A DNA stretch of 64,000 bases from Marchantia polymorpha subsp. ruderalis (Eukaryota; Streptophyta; Marchantiopsida; Marchantiales; Marchantiaceae): assembly GCA_037833965.1 (NCBI GenBank), contig AP031351.1, forward strand, positions 17,806,501 through 17,870,500, read 5' to 3'. The position numbers and the translations under genes were made by a program. A model generated the notes under the pieces. The model was not told the DNA's origin. It did not search any database and worked only from the letters and a program-made list of their open reading frames with translations. Shown here piece after piece: positions 35,201 to 48,160 of this stretch; position 1 is the stretch's first letter; each line of letters opens with the position of its first letter.

Positions 35201-37409
35201 GTACTCTCCAGGTACGTCAATACAAGCATGAACGAGAATGCAACGCCATACTACATCGAACACGAGAAGAAAAAATTGGCCGACTCGAGTCTCTCATGGA
35301 GAGTGCTATTCCTACAGACGAGTATCTCAACGAAGAGTGGTCGGCACTTCTTCTCGAGCACAAGGTTTGTGTGCTCTAAGGACATTGTCTCGAAGTCCAC
35401 CACTGTGCCTCGTTTTCAGGAACTTTCAATGCAAAGCGTAGCTTAGCACAGTTGCCAGGATGGTTAATATCGTGCATGATTGGCTTATCCTACGTCCAAT
35501 AATCAGCTTGCGAGAACACTTCTAACTACTCTGATTTGCGGACAGTTACTGCAAGAGAAGTTCGATAATCATCCTGAGGTGACGAACTCCTCGGTGGAAC
35601 AACAACGTTTACTCGAAGAGCTGAATAAGTACCGGATGTTTTTTGACTTGGGGGAGCGCGACGTCTTGCTTGAAGAGATAAGTCAACTGCGAAATCAGCT
35701 GCAAAACATTCTTGAGCAACCTGGTTCATCTGGTAAAAACAGGCGCCTGTCATCAACACGCAAGTCAATCCAAGTTGTCAACAATCCTACAAGGGACACC
35801 GAATGTCCAAGTACTTCCCAAGAAGCTCGTTCTCTTCACCTGTTTGCCATTCCCCAACACCAGGAGCCCTCCCAAGTGCAGCCTGACAGTGACATCAGTA
35901 GAGCACTCGTCGTTACTGATGCACGCAGCAGTGAGGAAATGCGTTGGGAAGTGGAGAAAGAAGAGTGGGAAGAACGAGAAAGAGACTGGATGTCCGCTCT
36001 TGAAGAGATGCGGGATGAAGTGGAATCATATAAGCGGTTGGCAGAGAAGAGAAAGCAAGAATTTGAGTGTGAGAAAAGATGTTCTGAAGAGGTTCAAGAA
36101 GCTTTGCAGATGGCTATGGTTGGTCACGCGAGGCTTCTAGAGCAATACGCAGAACTTCAAGAGAAGCACATTGTCTTGATATCCAAGCAGAGAAAGATAC
36201 GGGAAACGTAAGTTGTTGTCTTACTTGAGCATTGTATATTTTCTCTCGCTCCGTAGAGGAACTGCTCAAATTTTGGTAATCATTAACACTATATACACTT
36301 TCTTCTACTTGCAGAACGGTGGATGTAAAGAAGATGGCAAAGAGAGCAGGAGTAAGCAACTTTGAGTCTAGGTGGTTAGATGCTCAAGCCACCCAGATGG
36401 CAGCCATGAAGGTTGAGTTTGATGAAGAGAGAAGAGCTGCTAAAGAAGAAATTCAAGATTTACAAGTCCAGCTTCGAGACACAGCAGAGGCTGTACAAGC
36501 TGCAGGAGAGCTGCTCGTGCGTCTTAAGGAAGCAGAAGAGTCTGTAATGGTAGCTCAGGTGAGCGTCGTCGGCTTCGAAAAACTTTCTGTCTGTTTGAAT
36601 TTGCCTCAAGTTAATAGAATCTTGGCTGACATCGCTTCTTAGATTGCTGCCTCACCTTCGATTTCTGTCGCAAAAATTTATTACGACCCTCCCAAATAAT
36701 TCATTATTCCCTGTTTGTTGTATACATGAGTTTTTCCATGAAGTTAAGCCTCTCATTTAAGTTTTGTTGTAAGAACTGCATTAATGAGAAATAGTATGAT
36801 ATAGAAGTAGTATGTCTACTAGCTCTGACTTTGACTTCTTCAATAACATGCCAAACGTTAATAAATACACAGGCTTTATGCATGTAAGCAACCGCATGTT
36901 AGACCAGCGCTTAATGGAAGCATTGTCTTTTGAAACAGGACGCTGCAGCTATTGCGGAGCATGATGCAAATTCGATAAAGAGAGACCTGGAAAAGACGAA
37001 AAGACGTCATGCCACTGAGATTGCGACATTGCAACAACGGTTATTGGAATCACGACTGCAAAAGACTGCTGTTTGTCCGATGTGTGTCATGGCAGAGAGA
37101 GTGAAGTTCCAGTTCACCGAAGTAGATGCTGAGACTGCACAAGCAACAATAGAGGCAGAGGCACGAGCCATGGCACTCAAGGAAGAGAAGGAATGGATGG
37201 CTAAGCAGCGGGAGCTGGCAGCTGAAGAGGAAAGAAGAATGCAAAGCTTACATGACATGGACGAGTACTCGTCAGTTTTGACGGGAGAATTTGACGATCA
37301 CGGATGTGATTCTGAAGGCCTACACCTAGAGGAGTTTGACGATCTTGACCACTTGTTTATGCCCTCTGAGGGCCCCTCTGTCAATATATGTACACCAGAA
37401 AAGCGGTGA
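29244..37409 (+). CDS. KIN12: Kinesin-12 (PAKRP1/KINID1-type phragmoplast kinesin), 16 exons
   Basis: Plus-end kinesin of the plant kinesin-12 family, which works on interdigitating phragmoplast microtubules during cytokinesis. Exons: 29244-29744, 30413-30556, 30840-30923, 31045-31170, 31324-31383, 31594-31647, 32001-32093, 32281-32376, 32566-32861, 33079-33208, 33315-34820, 34935-35033, 35212-35364, 35546-36207, 36315-36558, 36939-37409; all introns are GT..AG, phases agree, product 1,572 residues. Residues 1-167 are a Ser/Pro-rich head. The motor spans about 168-510: [10 protein letters not shown]-loop GQTGSGKT (242-249), switch [10 protein letters not shown] (367-375), switch II DLAGSER (404-410), LRFAQRAKA. 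An acidic region ([15 protein letters not shown]) lies in the 1.5-kb exon 11, and a coiled-coil tail starts about 1,031 with [17 protein letters not shown] and [12 protein letters not shown], diagnostic of PAKRP1. A stop lies in frame before the ATG. It is longer than I recall for Arabidopsis PAKRP1. Exon joins are read by eye. Confidence 0.93.
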
Positions 37410-38700
37410 TCACCTTATAGTTTGTTTCTTTTTCCTGGTATTTGGCAACGTCATATTCACTCGATCGATGACAGAACAAGGGCAGCGCGGTATATCGCTG
37501 CCAGTTCTACAGTCATGCGGTGTGAAAATAGTTAAGTTTTGCAGCCAGGTTGTGCAGGCTGGTGCATTGTGGAAACACCTATATCGGTCTCATGGAGCAC
37601 CAACCTTAGTTTTGCACGGAAAATCTCATTCTGTGCAGGCAGTGAGAAGAGACAATCACAGTTTCGCTGCCGTGGACAACGTATAACGAGACTCTAGAAT
37701 GTCGAATCCTAACCTGACACAATATTTTCCTGAAGTCTCAGGTTTGATCTAGACTTATTGCGGTAGATCAATATTAGCTTTCTGTAAAGTTAGGTTAACA
37801 TAATAGATTTTAGACAAGTTCAGAATGGTAACGCACCATTCTGAGGCGGAGTAGCACACCATTATTCTTTTAGGCATATTCGATGTTCAGCTTCTAAATT
37901 TAAATAAAATCCAAAGCTGTCCATTTGCGCTCTATATTTAATCTGCGTTCTCGTAGAACAGGCCTTGGACTCAAATTATCCTTTTGGTCTTGAACAACAC
38001 CACTACTGTTCTCTGTATTGCACTTATTGTGGTGATAATGAAAATTGTGAGTGGCGAAGAAATAGTTGTATTCAGATTTGGATTGTTGCAACGGCAGATT
38101 TGTTCGAGAAAAAAACTGCCACTGGAGCAATGATGAGATTCTTAGCAGGTCATATATTGCGAAGAGAATCGAAGTGTTGGTATAAACTGGCTTAGTTTTG
38201 TTTATGTACTTCTCGTAATGCATATACCTGGACCAACGTATCTGTCTGCGTATATGCAACATGTTGTCAGGAGTCCAGAATGGGGGTCAAGAATTGAAGA
38301 TCAACTTGCAAGCGAGTCATCCGGGTGCATCCACACAAAGCCGACATGGGTTCCAGGGAAGCTGTAGCCCTGACAGCAAATCAGATGAAAAAAATTACAT
38401 CTGTTGAGCTGGTTCTTAACCACTTCAAGGATATGTTTAGACACAAGGATGTGAAATGCTAACTACATGTGAAAAAATTCTGTTGGCCATGGAGGTTTTT
38501 GTTGCTATCAATATATGTGTACAGAAGTAATTCGGTTTGTTGGGATAAAAAACGTAGAGAGATTGTTAGACTTGGCGATACACTTTCTTCTAAGCCAACT
38601 CGTTTCCTGATTTCTTCCGATCACACTCTCGTCAGGAATGAATAAATTGTCGGTATAGTTATATCTCTGACTTCTTCCACACTTTCTGTAAATTTAAATA
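37410..38700 (+). other. 3' flank of the kinesin gene
   Basis: Probable 3' untranslated region; AATAAA-like signals occur near 37.90 kb. GC-balanced sequence continues to about 38.4 kb with short ORFs on both strands (37336-37686 plus, 37900-38262 minus) that resemble nothing. Confidence 0.4.
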
Positions 38701-41700
38701 TAGATTCTATATCTAATACACTTCTATCAGACGAACATATCATGCCTTCAACTTTTTCTCAAAATTATATCTCACTTTTAGAACTTTTTTTTTATCTTTC
38801 GTCTTTAAGAGTTTTCAAAACATGGGGAAAACATTGGGTTTGTTTAACATAAGATAGTCTAAAGGATATTTTTGAACATATATTTCGTGACATGTGAAAC
38901 TCATTCTACTCTCAAGAGTAAAAAAGCTGAAAAAAATGTATTTCACATTGACGTTTACTTTGAAATTTTATTCGAAGTTCTTTTATAAAAGTTTGACAAA
39001 TTTATCACTTGCAAAAAAGTTTTCAAATTAACACTTCATTTGGCAAAAAATGGAATTTTTGCAAAGAAAAGGAAAAGAGTACACTTCCAAAGAAATTCAT
39101 GTGCATTGTCAACATAAAACTATAACTTGTCATCCCATTACAAAATAAAATGCATTAAAATTGATGTTTCTGAACAAATCAATAAAAAAAAGGGGAAAAA
39201 AATATGTTGAGCCAGTCTGTTTTATCACAAAACTGTTGAGCATAAGATAAGAAAACATGAGCTTATTCGATAATACTTTTGTATCTATTAAAATAAACAT
39301 AGAAAACGTTTGAATTCAGATCAACAGGCAAATTTATTATTGTTTTTCATTAGTCTTTCAAAGCCAAAGACAGTATATCTAAACAATATATATATTTTTT
39401 AAAATGTGTTTTCTTGGAAATTAGAGCACTGTGAAATATTGCAAAGTATGAATCCACTGAATTGTAAATTTTTTATCACTAAAAACATTTCTTTGAATGA
39501 ATTCAAATTCTTGAACAATGGAAGAAAGATTTGTCTTGTCATATTGAGAAAAAATATCCTTTAAATATTGGTGAGTGGCAAATTAATTTTGAATATTCTT
39601 ATAGAAATCACAAATAAATACTCCTATAAAGTAGCAAGTATTTCAGATTGAGTAGATTCAAGCGAGTGACAAGATTGGCAAAGCTTGGCACACGAAAAAA
39701 CATCAAGATCAAGTAAAATCATTAACAAAGGGGAAAAATAGCACTCTATTTCTCCAAAATGATTTGAGAAACTGCTGTTGAACTTGGTTGAAATATGATA
39801 ATATTTTTCTCTTATAACTTGAAGATTTGACTTTAATCTTGGTAGAAACTTCTTCATACAGTGTCGACTTAGCTTTATTGAACTAAATTCAGTAAAGTTT
39901 ATCATTGCAAAGGAAGATGCAATGATTGATTGACCACAAGATTTGAAAATTAGTGAAACTTTCAAAAAATCAAATAATGGTATAAATTATGTGGCTTTAC
40001 AAATCAAATTACACTCAACTTAAGTAGTTTGAAAGGTGTTTTAAGCTACATTGCTTCAAGCTAAATTGTAGGTCTTGCGGATGGGTAAATGTAGAGTACA
40101 TTGGCAATTATTATACCTTTGTATATGATTTTACTCTCTCATTTTTTGGCTACATTTGAGTTTAGGTAGGACTAGTTTATAGAAGATTTTCTTCTAGTTT
40201 TCATCTTGTGTAAATGTTTCTATAGGAAATCATATGAAGTTCATAGGTTTCATGACATGAATCAAGGAGAAAATGATTTGGATATAACTCAAATCTTGAT
40301 TGATCTCGTTAAGTATCCGAAGTTGATAATTTAATAGCTTGTCATTATAAAGAAGAAGTTGATTGTGATTTTCGATATCAAATTTAATAATTCTTGAGTT
40401 AAGAATATTTTTTTTCTCTCAACGTAATTTAAACGAATAAACCATACACATTTTTCTTGTTTTTTGATAACACTTGTGTCGGTGTTGTCGACGTTTGATG
40501 CTCAAGATCTTACCATTTTAATTTAGTTTATCTATCTAAATTGAAAATTGAGTACGTGATAACGTTTTTAAAACAAATCATAAGATGATATAATTATATA
40601 TAAGTACTTCATCTTTTCAAATATTCGATATAAAAATATTGATTGTTAGTCACAAGACTGATTTATGTAGATTAATTCGAATATAATGATGTTCAATTAT
40701 ATATGCAGATGATATAAATTTGAAGATCCAAATAATATACTTATTAAAGATTTTGCTTTATGGAATTTGAATCTTCTGCATCAAACTTGTCTTGTAAATT
40801 TAAAATTTGGATGAATTTTCTTCTTCTCTTCTCCCTCAAGCTGTATGATCCTTCAACTATCTTTTCTCCACCTATAGAAATGTATGAAAAAACTGCTTCA
40901 AACTGACTTGGGATATATTTACTAAACTTTTCTTCATAACATCGTTATCCAAACAGGGTTTGGAAAATCGTATAACAAAGACATTAGAACTGATAGTGGA
41001 GCATTTTATTTTTAAAAATCTACATCTACGAAGAGATGAACCTATTTGAAACTTTGAGTTTTAAGAAGAGAAGACAAAGCTAAAGGCACTAAAATCATGG
41101 ATCTAGCTAAGAGGGATACGGCCAATAACAAGATCCGATAACTTCGATATGCCGACAATTTGTTGCTAGATATCGAGGTCCGATACTAAGATCAGTGAGA
41201 CAAAAACTAAATAAGCGTTACCATTATTATGAAAAAAAAAAGAGACTTAGAGATATGGAAAGCTAATACGATGTGAATGTATAAATGACCGAGCCAAAAC
41301 TAACAACGTGCCTTGTAACAAAAGCCACATATATACATAACTAGAAAGTAGACCAAGCTCGTTTGGTCTGTAATTTATTTCATAGTCCAAGTAACTTCTA
41401 AGTATGTAGGTAAACATGATAATAGGATGAGTGATATCAATAGATACATATAAAGATGGGTGAAGAGGCTAGCCGGAAAAACACTACAATCACTAAATCA
41501 GTCAATGAATAAAGAATAAAATTTTGGAATATACATAAGGACTCTACATCATACTCTTAGACCGGGTATTTAAAACATTGTCAGTAGGGCGTACTTTAGT
41601 AGCCTTTGAAGAGATAGCACTTACATTCCATTTAGATTTAGATATAGTAGGCATCATGTGTATAACAAATTTGGGATGTCTTGACGATGTGATGTGTGAG

Positions 41701-42785
41701 AACTTTCTGTCAAAGGTATGAAAGATTGATTACTGTATAAGAACATAGGTGAAGACGTGTGATAAACTAGTGCCATAATTGAATCAGGTTGAGAATCAAG
41801 CTAAATTTGAAGTGAGATCAAAGATGAATCTCATACTTTCACCTGAAATCAAAAGTGCCACAACGATTGAGAATGATAAAGAAGGAACAATTGGCCGCCG
41901 TATTTAGTGCAGAAGGTACACAAGGAGTAAGAAGAGGAAGATTCCAATTGATTGGGGTGAAATATCGGACGAAGTGCTTGACGAAGAATGAGAAGGGAGT
42001 GGGAATCGTGGAGTAAGAGAAAATAACTCTTTACAGTAAGACAAAAAGTTAAATAGCAGTGAGAAATGTAACGATTCGAGCCTTTTGATAAAAGGAAACG
42101 CAGCGCCCCCACGATTGCACAATGCTACTTTGTCAAGGTGGACGTTGATAACAAGACAACCGCGGGCTGTTCCGTTCCAGGCCCACCGGCACGCGACTGG
42201 CTCCCATCCTGAATAGATACACAACAAGAAAGTCTATAACTATTGTTGACATGAATCATAGAGGTTGTTTACGGGATGTTTTTACATTTCATCAAATTAA
42301 ACTACAGGTTTTTGTCAAAAATTACAGAGTTTTTGTCTGGAGGTTAGCTTTTGTTTGTATCAATAAGGTGTGTAGGATCAAGGTAACTCAATTTTTTAAC
42401 GAGGTAAGAATGAAAATTTTTCCATCCTTATAAACATGAGGACCCTCGCCTACTCTTCATTGAAATAAACAAATAATTGTCGGCCTTTTTTAAGTAGAAA
42501 ATTCTCAGCAAGTACAAAAAATTCCATCAATTATGCATTCCAAGGATTCAAATGTTTTTATGATATGTATCTATTTTCCAACATTTGTAAAGTGCTGCAG
42601 CTGAAACTCTCAAATCCTGTATTTGTATATTTTCTAACAAATTCAGACCTTAAGTCAAATCATCCCTTTAGCAGTTTTAATGAAAGCTCTGCACGATATG
42701 AACTCATACGTTCTATATGCGAGTGTTCGTGAACATAAGTAGAAAAGAAATACTAAAGAAACTAAGTTTTGACACATATTTTCAC

Positions 42786-42827
<42 letters not shown>

Positions 42828-43200
42828 GTGTTTTACATCATTACTGATCGTGGTTTGCTTTCCTCTCTGATGTTATAAACACTTCAAAGCTCAACGTTCA
42901 ACACCCGCAAGTAAAGTCATCGTTTTCATGTTCGTTTATTCGTCGTCTTCTCATATTATTACATAAAGTCACTGAAAACATTTCCTCCTCTTCCTCACAA
43001 TGACCTTGAAGCATCAAGATGCTTAAAACATAGTCAATATCATAAAGTATGAGGATGTGTTATAAGTACCAAACATATTTTCCTAATCCCGCTGATTATC
43101 AAATACGAATTTTTAGCACATGGGCCTCATAATAAGTGGGGATGTTAAGCCGTGAGGTAGTTTGAACTATATCGAATCCTTGAAGACGAGTGTAACAAAC
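38701..43200. other. AT-rich intergenic DNA with one GC-richer patch
   Basis: Mostly AT-rich without credible genes. Between about 41.85 and 42.23 kb the composition is GC-richer and two overlapping minus-strand ORFs (41849-42112 and 41904-42227) occur; neither resembles a known protein and both look like low-information translations. A CA/TA microsatellite lies at 42785-42823. Confidence 0.5.
42785..42823. repeat. (AC)n(AT)n compound microsatellite
   Basis: About six AC units followed by about thirteen AT units. Confidence 0.9.
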
Positions 43201-44186
43201 CATGAAGAATGCCACTTGTCAGAAAAGCACACAGACAGCTATTACTAGGGTCTCGAAGACGATTCCGTCTACCCACAACAGCTGCTAATGGCAAAAGTTT
43301 CATAGAGCATAGAAGTCCCGCAACGGACCGATGGCAAGAATAAAACGAACGGCACGGCGTTCATGTTGCGACCGTCGAGTAGCCAGAATTGGGACGTCAG
43401 AGAAGCGCAGTCATGCCTTTTCTTACTACATTGGAGAATCTGCGAAAGTGCAAACTGCGAGCATCGTCGGAATCGGTTCGTGCGCATCTGAGTGAGGATG
43501 GCTTCCGCTTGACCGGGGAGTGACTGATGGCTGCTGACTCGGCCCTTGGACCGATTCTTCGCGGAAGCTTTGGTCCGGGCGATGAAGGATCCCGATGCTC
43601 GATCGCTTTTGACTGCGCTCAGTTTGTTCTGCTGTTATGTAGGCGATGGTTTCCAGCCGACCAAGCATATACAGTGAATTAATTACCTCGACCAAGAGAA
43701 TTTTTTGTGTGTGCCGCAGTGACGAATCCACGCAACCTCCTCTCTCTGTGCCCGGCGGTCTCGGATCTCTCACGTCTTGCTGTAGTTCACGACTGTTGAA
43801 GAGCTTTTGCGACGATGCTCAGTGGAATATTTCGCTATAAACTGAGTAGTTTAATCTCTTGATTGCTGCCTCCCTTTGTGGTTTCCATACCCTTTGTGGG
43901 CTTGGCGATCGGAAGGCAGTCCTTTCATGTTGTACCAATTGCTCTGCGCGATCGTTTCTCGGTGGAGAGCGGCGTCCAACCCTCGAGGCTGGTCTTCTCA
44001 TCGGCCAATTCACGGCGCGTTCTCGTCTGAATTGTATCCAGCTTTCTAGCTCCGCATGCGGAACGTATGATGGTCGTCTGCCGTTGTCTTCGAATTTGGT
44101 GACTACAAGCGCGGTTGCAGGGCGATTGAGTGGTGGATCGTCATCTGCCCTTGTTGAGGATCGCCCTAGAGACAGGCAGGTCTGCA
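43200..44186 (+). promoter_or_regulatory. Promoter and leader of the intronless GT47 gene
   Basis: GC-balanced region immediately upstream of the start at 44187. Several ORFs on both strands (for example 43426-43773 minus and 43859-44233 plus) are present but have no recognisable content and overlap the leader. The transcription start cannot be fixed. Confidence 0.4.
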
Positions 44187-45632
44187 ATGGTGTCGAAGTC
44201 GGACGACGCTATAGGGAAGTCATCTTCGTCTGAGAGCAATGGAGGAAAGAGTGGGCTGTCCATTCGGCAGGGAGTGATCATGGCAGTGATTGCTTACACT
44301 GCGATCACGGCTCTTCTGTTGGGAAGAGCGTACAAAAATAGGTCACTCACTGTGACACATAATTCGAAGTTTCTGATCAGCATCCATGACAGGACGGTTT
44401 CGAATGCTCTGTCGGAGGATCGTCCGGAGGAGGATCTGATGCTTCTCGAAGAGGAGCCCGAGCGCGTTGTGCCGGACGATGGGAGCAACTCGTCATCTGT
44501 AGGCTTACGGCTTGCCGCAGCATTAGGGGAGGACAACAATAGCGAGAACAACAACGATGAAGTTATATCAGAAGATGCTAACGAGGAGGATTGGCGGGAC
44601 AGGTTGTATCATTCCTCCGTAGTTTTTGGCCTCAACTACGAAGAGATGATATCCAGTTTTAAGATTTTTGTTTATTCCCGGCTTGACCACGCCTTTGCAG
44701 CCTTATCCGGCAGTGCAGACGGCGATGAAGTTCGCTACATCGATGACCTCTTCTTCCAAACTCTTTACCAGAGCGATTTCGTTACGAACGAACCTGAGAA
44801 AGCTCATTTGTATTTCATTCCCGTTTCCATCCGAGCCTTGTGGAACGATGAGCGTGTCGGCCCTTTGAAGATGGGACGCTTTTTGAACAAATACATCCAG
44901 GGTCTCAGAGATGATTATCCATACTGGCAAAGAACTCTTGGGGCAGATCATGCTATTGTTGTCTGCCATGATTACAAAGAAGATGGATCAAGAAACGCAC
45001 TGGAGCTGAAGAAGAACGTGATCCAAGTGTCATGTTCACCGCTAGCTGGGGCCCAAACCTTTTTCCCTCATAAGGATTTTGCTATTCCACCATTTCGCCG
45101 CCCTATCGATCCTTCGACAGCACGAGAAATTGAAGTCAGCGAGCGCACGAAGTTATTGTACCATTCTGGGAGGGATTCAAAAGGCTTGACCAGAATGTGG
45201 CATGAGGACGGCGACGTTCTGTTGCAGGCGGATGATGTGGCCTCTGACATCGACCACAAGCATTTGCTTTCCAGCAAGTATTGCTTGATATTGGCCCCTG
45301 AAGAGACGTCGAGAGTAGTCGATGCCTTGAGGTTTGGGTGCGTTCCCGTCATCGTTTCAGATGGCCGCATGTATGACTTGCCATATCAGGACGTCCTCAA
45401 CTGGAATGAGTTCGCGGTTGTCTTAAGCGTGAAAAATCTGAAACACTTGAAAAGACTCTTGCAGGATATGTCGCAAGAGCAGTACAAACGCATGCAGATT
45501 TTGGGGCTTGAGGCTAGCAAGCACATGGAGTGGCACACGCCTCCACAAGACCAAGATGCATTCTACATGGCTCTTTACGATCTCTGGGTTCGTCGTCACG
45601 CCATTAGATACGCTGAAAGGGAGGATTTGTAA
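44187..45632 (+). CDS. GT47 exostosin-family glycosyltransferase, intronless
   Basis: Type II Golgi glycosyltransferase of family GT47, 481 residues, from a branch distinct from the MUR3-like gene at 1.3-3.0 kb. Residues 29-46 form the single membrane anchor after a Ser/Gly/Lys-rich cytoplasmic head. A stem of about 100 residues is acidic and Asn/Ser-rich. The exostosin domain covers about 155-460: FKIFVYS, DDLFFQTLYQSDFVTNEPEKA, GADHAIVVCHD (252-262), FPHKDFAIPP (293-302) and YCLILAPEETSRVVDALRFGCVPVIVSDG (residues 365-393, nucleotide-sugar region). In that last segment the Gly usual after the Pro is Glu, so the loop is atypical. The frame is open upstream to a GTG at 44130, but the first ATG is 44187. 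The sugar donor and acceptor cannot be told. Confidence 0.88.
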   Translation: MVSKSDDAIGKSSSSESNGGKSGLSIRQGVIMAVIAYTAITALLLGRAYKNRSLTVTHNSKFLISIHDRTVSNALSEDRPEEDLMLLEEEPERVVPDDGSNSSSVGLRLAAALGEDNNSENNNDEVISEDANEEDWRDRLYHSSVVFGLNYEEMISSFKIFVYSRLDHAFAALSGSADGDEVRYIDDLFFQTLYQSDFVTNEPEKAHLYFIPVSIRALWNDERVGPLKMGRFLNKYIQGLRDDYPYWQRTLGADHAIVVCHDYKEDGSRNALELKKNVIQVSCSPLAGAQTFFPHKDFAIPPFRRPIDPSTAREIEVSERTKLLYHSGRDSKGLTRMWHEDGDVLLQADDVASDIDHKHLLSSKYCLILAPEETSRVVDALRFGCVPVIVSDGRMYDLPYQDVLNWNEFAVVLSVKNLKHLKRLLQDMSQEQYKRMQILGLEASKHMEWHTPPQDQDAFYMALYDLWVRRHAIRYAEREDL

Positions 45633-46330
45633 CTGAACTGTCGATATGTCGGATCTCGCTACGAAGGCAGCACCAACAAGCATGTGATTTGCTTGTGCAG
45701 TCGGGCATGACACATCCAAGTGTTGACTACAAACAGGAGGTCAGGCTGCAGGTGACTCTCCGATGTACAGGGACAAACTTTAGCAGGGTAGAATGCGATG
45801 ACAATCTGCACAATACGTAGCAGCTGCCATCTCATCTCACCTATGCTCCGAGGCATGATGTTTCCGTATACCTGACTCCCTACGCCCTGCGCAGAACATC
45901 ACAACCTGCACGAGAAGGTAGGTCCGGGAAATTGTTTTGTTCACTTCCTGTTTTCCACGCATGGGGAAGCGTTATAAAGATGAGTTACCTTCAATTGTAT
46001 TGATGACAAATAGTTCTTTCGTTATCGTCAATTTGGGGTGTGCAATTTTCATTCAGATCTGTAAATCGGATGCTCATCTAAGTAGTTTCCCCAAAGCTCT
46101 CAAGGGACAAAGCAGCGTTCTCATTACTGTGAGTTAGGCGACACATATGGTTGTGGCAGGTGCTCTTATTGTTAGCAAGTGAAACTCTTGGTTATGAGAT
46201 CCAGGGTCAAACAGAATACTCTATGCATGTGGAACATTTCTACTTCGTTAACTTCGCAAAACTATCCTACATATCGTAGCATTGATTAACTCGACAAGAT
46301 TAGTTGCATAAAATTCGCTTTGGTGGAGGC
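45633..46330. other. 3' flank of the intronless GT47 gene
   Basis: GC-balanced, probably 3' untranslated and flanking sequence. Only short ORFs, none recognised. Confidence 0.4.
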
Positions 46331-48160
46331 AGAGAATAAGTTTCTTCGCTGGGGCATTAGAAATTGTTGGACCCATAAAATATGGATTCATTCCATTTTT
46401 GGCCAAATGGTTTTAGTTAGAGTTAGAATATTTCATAGGTTAAATAGTTTAATTAATTTTTTTACATATTTATTTAATTTGTCTGCGGAGGGGATGCAAT
46501 TTTAGAATAACTTGAAAAGTGTATCTACTTTAATTTTATGTGGTGATATTTGTTTTGGTTTACCAATTTGGTTGTTTTTATTTCAGACGAAATGTGATAT
46601 TATTTTTTGAGTAATTAAATTATTATTATTTTCATAAATAATAATTTTAATGTTCTAATTATTACAAAATCGAAATACATTATTATTATGATATTTTAAA
46701 TGAAAATATAATGTGACGAAAATTTTCATTACTGATTTATTTCATTCAATTGAATTGTGAAATATCTATATTTGGTGTGAAACTATCACTAACATTGTAG
46801 AATAAAAATTATCATATTTGTCATATATACAATGATTTAAACAAATCCTACTTGGAGTAATTTTGAGATCCAGATCTACAATTTAGTTGGATTGTAAAAT
46901 TGATGGTAAACTTACATCAATAAATATGATGTGGAAACGTTATAGATGAAATTAAATCTTAAAAAAAAATTCCACATTAAAATTGAAACTTCCATATTTA
47001 TGCAGATTCAATTATTCAATGAATCTTCAAATTAAATAGATCTATATTAAAATGTAATTTTATAACCAAACTATCTTTTTTTAAGAGTAAGTAGTTTTTA
47101 TATATATTTCTGAACATCTCAGTAAATCAAACAATATCTAAGTCTGATCAATGGTTATTTTTTTTCATTCTTGTAAATTAGATTAAGGTCTACAAATATA
47201 TACTAAATTTAATATTTTTTAATTTATGTATAAAACACATAAAAAATAAAATAAAATTACCAATTGATTTATATCAATTAATATCTTCTCTTTAAGAAGA
47301 ATTTGATATTTATATCAATTAGTAACAAAAAAATTTCAATATTTTGAGTTTGAGGTTTTTAATTTTAATAAAGAACCTATATTATTTTATGTTAAATCCA
47401 AGTTCAAAGTTTATATTATCTATAAAATAAAATTTTATTTTATTTTACAATAATTTGATATATCATAGAAAAAATGTTTTCATTTGATGATGATTAATTA
47501 TTGATAGATGAATTAATTTATCAATAATGATTTCATTTTATTTTAATTTTTTTAATGTTATCTTAATAATTCATATCCTGAAGTAAAACTAAGTTTTACT
47601 ATATTCAACATATGTCTTTTATTTAGTGTGAATTTTATGATTGAATTCAAAATATGTGATTGTGTATTTAAATTTAAAGAAATGTAAGAATGTACCAAGT
47701 TGTACTTCTTTATCTCTAAATGCAGTGCAGATTGAAGTAATTCGTTGAATTCTACTCTAATAGGTTTACTCAGGTTTGGTGGTGGAAAGTTATCTTGTAC
47801 ACATGAGAACTGTGCCAAAAAGTTTTACATATTTTATTTCATTTACATAAAAAATAATAGTGAGTAAATAGATATTATGATATTTTTTGATTAATTATAA
47901 AAATTAATTAAATAAATTTTTTATTAATAAATATTTATTAGTATTAACAACAACAACTCAAATCTTGAGTATATATAGAATTAGTCGTTGTTCTATTTAG
48001 AGTTAACCGTTATTCTATATAAGATTTAGTATTTGGAAAATTCTAAATTAGAAACTTTAGCATCATGTATTTATATTTGGATCTAAGATATCAACTCAAA
48101 TAAAAATACAAGAGTACAAAACAAGTCTAGATAGAATAACCTAATACACTTGAAAGTTCT
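46331..48160. other. AT-rich intergenic DNA
   Basis: Strongly AT-rich, no credible ORF. Nothing recognised. Confidence 0.6.

Noticed and set aside
41849..42227. Small minus-strand gene in the GC-richer patch
   Set aside because: Two overlapping frames are open, neither with a recognisable motif, and no splice context ties them to a larger gene.
44130..44186. Earlier GTG start for the intronless GT47 protein
   Set aside because: Same reason; the first ATG is at 44187 and places the membrane anchor at a usual distance.
43426..44233. Several ORFs of 90-124 codons upstream of and overlapping the intronless GT47 start
   Set aside because: They overlap each other on both strands, overlap the GT47 start region and have no recognisable content; best explained as leader and promoter sequence.
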